This document shows, one piece after another, positions 1 to 5,264 of a DNA stretch of 8,929 bases (the first letter of the stretch is position 1; each line of letters opens with the position of its first letter). The translations under genes and the position numbers were made by a program. The notes under the pieces are model-generated. The model searched no databases. It saw only the letters and a list, made by a program, of their open reading frames with translations, and had not been told where the DNA came from. Source of the DNA: Desulfobacterales bacterium (GTDB lineage Bacteria; Desulfobacterota; Desulfobacteria; Desulfobacterales; ETH-SRB1); assembly GCA_030017395.1 (NCBI GenBank), contig JASEIZ010000075.1, positions 1 through 8,929 on the forward strand, written 5' to 3'.

Positions 1-60
1 GTTGCTTGTTGCTCGTTGCTTGTTGCTCGTTGCTTGTTGCTCGTTGCTTGTTGCTTGTTG
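1..60. repeat. Heptamer tandem repeat (GTTGCTY)n
   Basis: Eight consecutive copies of GTTGCTT or GTTGCTC occupy bases 1-56, followed by a partial copy. For the first six copies the T and C endings alternate, giving a 14-bp higher-order unit, GTTGCTTGTTGCTC. The tract starts at the window edge, so its real length is unknown. It has no spacers and no gene. An open frame runs through it but yields only a low-complexity Leu/Val/Ala/Cys peptide. It is probably a slippage-prone intergenic tract. Confidence 0.9.
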
Positions 61-82
61 ATTGGACGATTGCTCATTTTTG

Positions 83-164
83 GTCATTGCGAGGAGTGAA
101 ACGACGAAGCAATCTTGTGTATTATCAAGATGTTTTGAGATTACTTCGCTTCGCTCGCAATGAC
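83..164. repeat. REP/MITE-like intergenic inverted repeat
   Basis: The outer arms GTCATTGCGAG (83-93) and CTCGCAATGAC (154-164) are perfect reverse complements. An inner pair, CGAAGCAATCT (105-115) and AGATTACTTCG (138-148), matches at all but one position. The whole 82-bp element could fold into one long interrupted hairpin. From general knowledge, elements beginning with GTCATTGCGAG and carrying GAAGCAATCT recur as dispersed intergenic repeats in many anaerobe genomes. No transposase is present here, so any mobilisation would be in trans. Confidence 0.8.
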
Positions 165-220
165 AATGCTGGGGTTTTTCAAAGCTCTTTGTGTATGGTA
201 AATGGTTCTGCAATTTTTTA

Positions 221-249
221 TTGACAAAAACGATTAAAACGATTATTAA
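221..249 (+). promoter_or_regulatory. Putative sigma-70 promoter of the signalling operon
   Basis: A perfect -35 hexamer TTGACA (221-226) is followed after exactly 17 bases by TATTAA (244-249), which matches four of six positions of the -10 consensus. The surrounding sequence is strongly AT-rich. Transcription would start near 256 and leave a leader of a little over 100 bases containing the octamer tandem tract before the TTG start at 369. It is the only convincing promoter seen upstream of the first regulator gene. It is a pattern match only. Confidence 0.5.
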
Positions 250-295
250 GATTAAATATATGATATTCGATTTTTCGTATTTATATTCTTTTTTT

Positions 296-355
296 CTCGA
301 CCACTCGACCACTCGACCACTCGACCACTCGACTAAACAGCCACTCGACTAAACA
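296..355. repeat. Octamer tandem tract (CTCGACCA)n with 16-bp terminal repeats
   Basis: Four perfect CTCGACCA units run from 296 to 327 and are continued by CTCGAC. The tract ends in two copies of CCACTCGACTAAACA (325-339 and 341-355), set 16 bases apart. It lies between the putative promoter and the start of the HTH-REC gene, so it would be in the mRNA leader. The CTCGACC core reappears in the palindrome at 934-965, at the other end of that gene. A simple tandem tract without unique spacers is not a CRISPR array. Confidence 0.9.
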
Positions 356-357
356 CT

Positions 358-361
358 GGAG
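358..361 (+). promoter_or_regulatory. Ribosome-binding site that supports a TTG start
   Basis: GGAG lies seven bases before the TTG at 369-371. No ATG or GTG with a comparable site opens the frame without removing part of the HTH domain. The next methionine codon is residue 28, inside the DNA-binding domain. This decides the TTG start of the first regulator. Confidence 0.65.
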
Positions 362-368
362 AAGCTAA

Positions 369-986
369 TTGACTTTTATAACCACATCCAAAGCCGCCGG
401 AATCTGCGGCGTAGCCCGCACCACCATTTCAAAGTGGATAGATGAAGGAATGCTGAAAGCCTTTGTTACGCCCGGCGGGCACCGCAAGATAATAAGGCAG
501 GATCTGATCGATTTTTTAGAAAAAAACAGCCCTCAAACGATCCTGAAATTTAGAGAAAAAAAACGGATACTGATAGTTGATGATAATCCCGATGATATCA
601 AACTTCTTGAAGCGGTCTTTCTGCCGTCCTCTGACAAGTATGAGATACATGCGGCAAACAGCGGCTTTCAGGCCATATATAAAATAGGAGAGATCAAGCC
701 GCATATAGTTATCCTGGATATTGTCATGCCTGACATGGATGGTTTTAAAGTATGCGAAAGGATCAAAAACAACCAGGAAACAAAAAATATAAAGGTAATC
801 GTTGTGACGGCCTACCCTGATAAGATAAAGGAAAAAGAGGCGCACCAATGCGGGTTTGATGCATTTTTTACAAAACCGATCGATTTGAAAAAATTAGTCA
901 AAACGATCCTGGAATTTAGTCAAGTAGGGAATTGGTCGAGTAGTCGAATAGTCGACTACTCGACCATCTCCAAAGGAGAAATCTGA
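369..986 (+). CDS. HTH-REC response regulator (excisionase/MerR-type DNA-binding domain)
   Basis: This is a 205-residue cytoplasmic regulator with the DNA-binding domain first and the receiver second, the reverse of the usual OmpR/NarL order. Residues 4-53 form a small excisionase/MerR-like winged HTH, with TSKAAGICGVARTTISKWID and the wing motif TPGGHRK (34-40). Residues 64-183 are a REC domain with acidic pair D71/D72, phospho-acceptor D117 in LDIVMPDMDG, T147 and K169 followed by Pro, so it should be competent for phosphorylation. The start is TTG, supported by GGAG seven bases upstream. The stop overlaps the ATG of the hybrid kinase by one base (TGATG), so the two are probably translationally coupled, and the kinase is the likely phosphodonor. 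The last 17 or so residues, from W189, are encoded by a perfect inverted repeat and fall outside the REC fold. They look like a repeat-derived extension. Target genes cannot be read from the sequence. Confidence 0.9.
   Translation: MTFITTSKAAGICGVARTTISKWIDEGMLKAFVTPGGHRKIIRQDLIDFLEKNSPQTILKFREKKRILIVDDNPDDIKLLEAVFLPSSDKYEIHAANSGFQAIYKIGEIKPHIVILDIVMPDMDGFKVCERIKNNQETKNIKVIVVTAYPDKIKEKEAHQCGFDAFFTKPIDLKKLVKTILEFSQVGNWSSSRIVDYSTISKGEI
934..965. repeat. Perfect 14-bp inverted repeat inside the 3' end of the regulator gene
   Basis: GGTCGAGTAGTCGA (934-947) and TCGACTACTCGACC (952-965) are exact reverse complements separated by the 4-base loop ATAG. The element is in frame and encodes roughly residues 189-199 of the HTH-REC protein. 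It ends nine bases before the kinase ribosome-binding site. There is no T-run after it, so it is not an ordinary intrinsic terminator. Its GGTCGAGT arm is the complement of the ACTCGACC unit of the tandem tract at 296-355, so both belong to one repeat family. Confidence 0.9.
974..978 (+). promoter_or_regulatory. Ribosome-binding site of the hybrid kinase, beside a hairpin
   Basis: AGGAG lies seven bases before the ATG at 986-988. It sits within the last codons of the upstream gene, and the start codon shares its A with the upstream TGA stop. The strong inverted repeat at 934-965 ends eight bases before it. Ribosomes finishing the upstream gene would melt that hairpin, consistent with coupled translation. 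Confidence 0.75.
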
Positions 987-3900
987 TGACGGTGGGAAAA
1001 AAAATAAGGTTTCGAACAAAGCTGGTGCTTCTTTTTTTGTTTATAGGCCTGCTTCCTGTTGCGCTTCTCGGTTATCTTAACCTTTACTATGCCCGCAAAA
1101 TGGTAGAGCAGCAGGCCATCAACCAACTGATCTCACTCAGAGAGGGCCGGGATGCCGAGATTCAAGCTTTTTTTAAATATCTCAGGTTGGAAGTGGAAAT
1201 GCTTAGCGACCACCGCCTGTTAAAGGATATCGCAGCGGAGTATATCGCTGCATACAATAAAGGAGGCCTTAACGGAGAGGAATTTAAGGTTATTGATAAG
1301 AGATACCATGGAAGATTTGTTTGGTTTTGCGAAAAGTTTGGATACGATGATATGCTTTTTGTCAATAACGAGGGCGATGTTCTGATAACCGTAAAAAAGG
1401 GGCCGGACCATGGTACAAATCTTATAAACGGGATATATTCCAATACCAATCTGGCTGAATGCTTTAAAAACACCGAGAGAGGTATAAGCATTGTTGATTT
1501 TAAGGAATATCCGCCTTCGGGCAAACCTGCGGCCTTTATGGGCGCCACTATGATCAGGCGTGAAGAAAGAAAAGGTTTTGAGGCCGGGGAGAAGACAGGT
1601 GTATTGATAATTCGAATTCCTGTGGATACGATCAATACCATCTTGCATAGAAGAAAGGGCCTGGAGAAGACCGGTGAAGTGCGTTTGATTGGAAGAGACT
1701 TGTTAATGCGTCCAGGTCTTGAGCCCTACAGTCATAGCCTTGGTGGTAAGACACATTTGATTGAGGTGGTTTCTTCGGGGGCAGCGGAGGCTATCGAAGG
1801 TGGATCAGGATATAAGGAAGATGTGATTGGCCACAGAGGGACGCGGGTCTCAATGGCATACGGCCCGGTTGAGATAGAAGGTCTTAACTGGGTTGTTGTA
1901 GCTGAAAAGGATCGCAAAGAAATTTTGCAGCCGGCCATGACGCTAAGAAATCAGAGCCTCATAATTGCGTTGCTGGTGGCTATAGGCGTGGTCCTGGCAG
2001 ACCTTCTGTTCGTTGCAGGCATTAGAAAGCCCATCATAAGGATAAGGGAAGCCGCTGACAAGATGGCTGACGGGGATCTTACTGTACACGTTCCGGTTGA
2101 GACCGGTGGTGAAATCGGCAGACTGTCTGTCTGCCTCAACCATATGGCGCGAAAGCTGATGGAATCGGGGGCAAAAATTGAGAAGTATAACCGTTTACTG
2201 GAAAAAAAGGTGGAAATAAGGACAGCGGCGCTAATGAAAAAAACCCGGCGACTGGAAGAAAGCAATAATACCCAGAAAGCCCATAATGAGATAGTTGCGG
2301 CGCTAAATACCGAGCTTGAGATCGAACCGCTTTTAAAAAGCATAATAGGTAAAATAGCGGATCATACCGATTCCCAGCTTGGTGTGATCTATCTATACGA
2401 AAAAGAGTCAAAAACCCTGCGCCCGGGTTCAACATATGCTGTTGACAAAGAGCTTTTGGAAGACGGTTTCAGGATCGGCCACGGACTGCCGGGCCAGAGC
2501 GCTTTGGAGAAAAAAGTAATACTGGTTACAGATGTGCCGGAAAACTATTTCAGGATTTCCTCGGGCGGCATGAATGGAATGCCGAAAAATGTCATCTGCA
2601 TACCGATCACCATTAAAGATCAGCTCGTAGGTGTCCTGGAGCTGGCAAGTATTCACGATTATACGGACAAAAGTCTCGAGTTTTTAAATATAGTGGCCTA
2701 TCAGCTCGGCATAAGTATCAATAATGCGCTTACCTATCTGAAGCTGGAACAGACGGCTGAAAACTTAAAAGAAAAAAACGAGCTTCTGGCAGCCCAGAAT
2801 GAAGAGATTCAAGCTCAGAACGAGGAGATCCAGGTCCAGAGCGAGGAGCTGATATATCAAAAAAACGAGATAGAGGAAAACTCTAAACGTGTGGAGGAAG
2901 CCAGCCGGCTCAAGTCGGAATTTCTATCAAACATGTCACATGAGCTTCGCACGCCCTTAAATTCCATACTCGGCCTGACCAACCTCATGGCCGAAGGAAT
3001 TGCCGGAAAAATTAATGAAAAACAGAAAGAATATATCGAGATTATTGAAAGAAACGGGAAAAGCCTTCTGCAATTGATAAATGACATCCTGGATATTTCA
3101 AAGATCGAGTCCGGCAAGGTTGATCTGTCTATAAGCAAGATCCCATTTAAGAAATTTATAATTAATGTTTGCGGCTCCATCATGCCGCTTATTAACAAGA
3201 AAGGGCTCTTTCTTGACATAAATGCCGCCGACGATGATATTTTTATTTATTGCGATACTGATAAGTTAAGGCAGATTTTAGTGAATCTTTTAGGGAATGC
3301 AGCCAAGTTTACTGAAAAAGGAGGAATCAGCGTATCTGCCGCTGTTAAGAAGGGCGAGCTTCGCGACGAGGTGATTATAAAGGTCAGCGATACCGGAATA
3401 GGAATACCGGCCGATGCAATAAAGTATATTTTCGAACCCTTCCGCCAGGTAAACGGTTCATTAACAAGAGAATACAACGGCACAGGACTCGGCCTTAATA
3501 TCTGCTATAATCTGGTTAAATTACTGGGCGGAAAAATAGAGGTTGAAAGTGAGGTGGGAAAGGGCTCTACCTTTACCGTAACATTATTAAAAGACAGAAG
3601 AAGCAAATTAAGGCCAAACCAGGAAGAGTGGAAGAAAAAAATAAAGGGTGCCCTGGTTCAGGAGACAGTGAGAAAGATTCCAGCCACAGGCAAGAAGGGA
3701 AGGAACATTCTGATAATAGATGATGATCCGATTATTATAAAGGAGATGGAAATAATTTTTAAAGAAGAAAACTGCCATCTGACATCTGCCTTAACCGGCC
3801 ATGAAGGGCTTTTGCTTTTAAACAAATATGTTCCCGACCTGATCCTCCTTGACCTGCGTATGCCGGAAATGGACGGTTTTAAGGTTCTTGAAGAGCTTCA

Positions 3901-4504
3901 AAAAAGAGAGGATTTAAAGGATCTGCCGGTAATAATCCTTACTGCCGCCGATCTTACAAATGATGAAAAAAAAGAGTTCGGTAAAAATGTAAGAGAAGTG
4001 GTTATAAAGGGGCAGATAGATAAGAACACCCTTTTTTCTATGATAAACAAGATATTATGCGAACCGGGCGCCGGTAAAACAACCAGTCGTCAGGCAGCAG
4101 AGGAAAAAGAGAAAAAGCCGGAAAAGCCGGAGAAAACCTGGCAGACAAAGATTTTGATAGCCGAAGACAATAGCGATAGCCTGATTCTTTTCAAGGAGAT
4201 TCTGAATCCGGCGGGTTACAAAATCTATGTTGCAAAGAACGGGCAGGAGGCTTTTGACGTAGCTGTAAAAGAGAAGCCGGATCTGATCCTTATGGATATG
4301 CAGATGCCGGTCATGAACGGGTTTAAATCAACAAAGCATATAAGGGAGATTGAAGAGCTGAAAGATATCCCGATAATCGGCCTCACAGCCAGAGCTATGA
4401 AGGGGGACAGGGAAAAGGTGCTTGCGCGGGGTTGCAGTGATTATCTTTCAAAACCGGTAATGCCAAATGACCTGCTGAGAATGATCGAAAAATGGCTGGG
4501 TTGA
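986..4504 (+). CDS. Membrane hybrid histidine kinase (dCache-like sensor, HAMP, GAF, HisKA, HATPase, two REC)
   Basis: This is a 1172-residue inner-membrane sensor kinase. TM1 spans about residues 12-33. A large periplasmic sensor of about 290 residues follows; its GYDDMLFVNNEGDVLITVKK segment resembles dCache domains, and the ligand is unknown. TM2 is about 324-345, HAMP about 347-397 and a GAF domain about 437-585. A coiled coil (590-640) contains three heptads of the AQNEEIQ type. The HisKA H-box is SHELRTPLNS with phospho-acceptor H652. The HATPase has N767/N771, DTGIGIP (802-808), F816/F819 and GTGLG (832-836), so all catalytic boxes are intact. REC1 (907-1024) has D912/D913, D956, T986 and K1008, where the lysine is followed by Gly rather than Pro. 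REC2 (1054-1170) has E1060/D1061, D1104, T1134 and K1156-P. A charged Lys/Glu/Pro linker (1036-1050) joins them. There is no HPt domain, so a relay would need a separate phosphotransfer protein. ATG overlaps the stop of the HTH-REC gene. Confidence 0.95.
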   Translation: MTVGKKIRFRTKLVLLFLFIGLLPVALLGYLNLYYARKMVEQQAINQLISLREGRDAEIQAFFKYLRLEVEMLSDHRLLKDIAAEYIAAYNKGGLNGEEFKVIDKRYHGRFVWFCEKFGYDDMLFVNNEGDVLITVKKGPDHGTNLINGIYSNTNLAECFKNTERGISIVDFKEYPPSGKPAAFMGATMIRREERKGFEAGEKTGVLIIRIPVDTINTILHRRKGLEKTGEVRLIGRDLLMRPGLEPYSHSLGGKTHLIEVVSSGAAEAIEGGSGYKEDVIGHRGTRVSMAYGPVEIEGLNWVVVAEKDRKEILQPAMTLRNQSLIIALLVAIGVVLADLLFVAGIRKPIIRIREAADKMADGDLTVHVPVETGGEIGRLSVCLNHMARKLMESGAKIEKYNRLLEKKVEIRTAALMKKTRRLEESNNTQKAHNEIVAALNTELEIEPLLKSIIGKIADHTDSQLGVIYLYEKESKTLRPGSTYAVDKELLEDGFRIGHGLPGQSALEKKVILVTDVPENYFRISSGGMNGMPKNVICIPITIKDQLVGVLELASIHDYTDKSLEFLNIVAYQLGISINNALTYLKLEQTAENLKEKNELLAAQNEEIQAQNEEIQVQSEELIYQKNEIEENSKRVEEASRLKSEFLSNMSHELRTPLNSILGLTNLMAEGIAGKINEKQKEYIEIIERNGKSLLQLINDILDISKIESGKVDLSISKIPFKKFIINVCGSIMPLINKKGLFLDINAADDDIFIYCDTDKLRQILVNLLGNAAKFTEKGGISVSAAVKKGELRDEVIIKVSDTGIGIPADAIKYIFEPFRQVNGSLTREYNGTGLGLNICYNLVKLLGGKIEVESEVGKGSTFTVTLLKDRRSKLRPNQEEWKKKIKGALVQETVRKIPATGKKGRNILIIDDDPIIIKEMEIIFKEENCHLTSALTGHEGLLLLNKYVPDLILLDLRMPEMDGFKVLEELQKREDLKDLPVIILTAADLTNDEKKEFGKNVREVVIKGQIDKNTLFSMINKILCEPGAGKTTSRQAAEEKEKKPEKPEKTWQTKILIAEDNSDSLILFKEILNPAGYKIYVAKNGQEAFDVAVKEKPDLILMDMQMPVMNGFKSTKHIREIEELKDIPIIGLTARAMKGDREKVLARGCSDYLSKPVMPNDLLRMIEKWLG
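2792..2851 (+). repeat. In-frame imperfect 21-bp tandem repeat encoding coiled-coil heptads
   Basis: Three consecutive segments encode AQNEEIQ, AQNEEIQ and VQSEEL (residues 603-622 of the hybrid kinase). The amino acids are nearly identical but the codons have drifted. This is the signalling helix between GAF and HisKA. Heptads of this kind are frequent in hybrid kinases, and changes in copy number would preserve helical phase. Confidence 0.7.
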
Positions 4505-4639
4505 AGAATCCGGGATCAAGCTGAAATGCTTCCTCACAAACGTATGGTTGAAATTATTCGAGAGGCTGATGAACTATGTGCGATTCTTACCAGTTCAGTT
4601 GTAACTGCAAAGAAAAAGCGACAGAAAAAGGAAAAATAA
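4505..4639 (+). pseudogene. 3' remnant of a four-helix-bundle (23S rRNA IVS-type) protein gene
   Basis: Directly after the kinase stop, in the same frame, an open stretch encodes about seven residues and then a 37-residue peptide from ATG 4526 to TAA 4637-4639. Its core, ADELCAILTSSVVTAKKK, with MLPHKRMVEIIRE just before it, resembles from memory the C-terminus of four-helix-bundle proteins of the S23/intervening-sequence family (pattern: EADEL-AIL-SS-KTAKK). Those proteins are normally around 115-130 residues, so roughly the N-terminal two thirds are missing. No convincing ribosome-binding site precedes ATG 4526. It is best read as a decayed relic left between the kinase and the next regulator. 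The alternative is a short unrelated basic peptide. The family assignment rests on recall and was not searched. Confidence 0.5.
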
Positions 4640-4652
4640 GGAATAGGTGCTT

Positions 4653-5261
4653 ATGCCCACGATTCTGGTTGTTGAAGACAATAAAGATTTTTCTTTTATG
4701 ATATGTGAAACATTAAGGTCATATATAGGCTGCACGGTAATATCAGCCAGTAACGGCGAAGAGTGTTTGGAAATAGTCAAAAAAGAGCCTCCAGATGTTA
4801 TCCTTCTTGATATTCACATGCCAAAAATGGACGGCTTTGAGGTTTGCACCATCCTTAAAAAAAACAAACAGACAAGTCATATCCCGATCATCTTTTTAAC
4901 CGCAACAGCCTCCGACCTGAAAAGCAGGATCAGAGGATTGGAAATGGGAGCGGATGATTATATAGCGCAGCCTGTTGACAACCTTGAACTTATAACACGG
5001 GTTAAGGTGATGCTGAGAATAAAACAGCTCATTGACAGAGCCGGAAAGGCCGGCATTCCCGGCTCTTTATTGTCGGCCAAAACAGCCCACAGTCTCCGCT
5101 CGCCATTAACCAGCATTATCGGTATGGCTGAGCTTATTAAAGAACCATTCTACGGATCCCTTAGCGAAAAGCAGAAGGAATTTGCCGGTATTATATCAAA
5201 AAGCGGTCAACAGCTTCTCAAGATGATAAATGATCTTGAGAAAGCAAAAGACCAACACTGA
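4653..5261 (+). CDS. REC protein with orphan HisKA/DHp domain and no ATPase domain
   Basis: This 202-residue cytoplasmic protein has a REC domain (1-122) and, after a short linker, a histidine-kinase dimerisation domain (141-198), then stops. REC keeps E8/D9, phospho-acceptor D53 in LLDIHMPKMDG and T83, but the conserved lysine is Q106 in DDYIAQPVD (codon CAG 4968-4970). The H-box reads AHSLRSPLTS. H146 is kept, but the following acidic residue is S147 and the +4 residue is S150. The DHp resembles that of the upstream kinase (EKQKE, then II, LL and IND at matching places), but the usual ILD-SK-E-G segment and the whole ATPase domain are absent. It could act as an HPt-like phosphotransfer or heterodimer partner, or be a truncated kinase. 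ATG 4653 is chosen because REC domains normally begin MPTILVVEDN. A GTG at 4647 would add two residues. AAGGA (4638-4642) is the likely ribosome-binding site. Confidence 0.85.
   Translation: MPTILVVEDNKDFSFMICETLRSYIGCTVISASNGEECLEIVKKEPPDVILLDIHMPKMDGFEVCTILKKNKQTSHIPIIFLTATASDLKSRIRGLEMGADDYIAQPVDNLELITRVKVMLRIKQLIDRAGKAGIPGSLLSAKTAHSLRSPLTSIIGMAELIKEPFYGSLSEKQKEFAGIISKSGQQLLKMINDLEKAKDQH
5038..5065 (+). other. Intragenic hairpin between the REC and DHp segments
   Basis: GAGCCGG (5038-5044) and CCGGCTC (5059-5065) are perfect complements with a 14-base GC-containing loop, and TTTATTG follows. The hairpin falls in the linker-coding region, about residues 129-138 of the REC-DHp protein. The T-tract is too weak to call a terminator. 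It could be incidental to Gly/Ala/Pro-rich linker codons. Confidence 0.3.
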
Positions 5262-5264
5262 CAT

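Noticed and set aside
6..224. 72-residue open frame at the left edge
   Set aside because: It is the translation of the heptamer tandem tract and the inverted-repeat element, has no ribosome-binding site and no recognisable domain.
1..355. Possible CRISPR array in the repetitive left region
   Set aside because: The repeats are 7 or 8 bases long, directly abutting, with no unique spacers and no cas genes.
516..848. Long antisense frame opposite the HTH-REC gene
   Set aside because: It lies opposite well-supported REC coding sequence with all its motifs, shows no domain of its own, and is a composition shadow.
934..984. Intrinsic terminator between the HTH-REC gene and the kinase
   Set aside because: The stem is strong but no T-run follows. 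The next bases contain the kinase ribosome-binding site and an overlapping stop-start, which favours coupled expression.
1951..2343. Antisense frame of 130 residues opposite the kinase HAMP and linker region
   Set aside because: It is Ser/Phe-rich low-complexity protein typical of a reverse-strand shadow, lying opposite intact TM2, HAMP and coiled-coil coding sequence.
4000..4020. REC1 of the kinase as a degenerate receiver because Pro after the lysine is Gly
   Set aside because: K1008 itself and all other active-site residues are present, and K-G is seen in first receivers of tandem-REC hybrid kinases, so it is not evidence of inactivity.
4067..4087. Walker-A-like GAGKTT in the kinase linker
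   Set aside because: The first glycine of GxxxxGK[ST] is replaced by Cys (residue 1025), and the motif sits in a disordered charged linker between two REC domains, with no P-loop fold around it.
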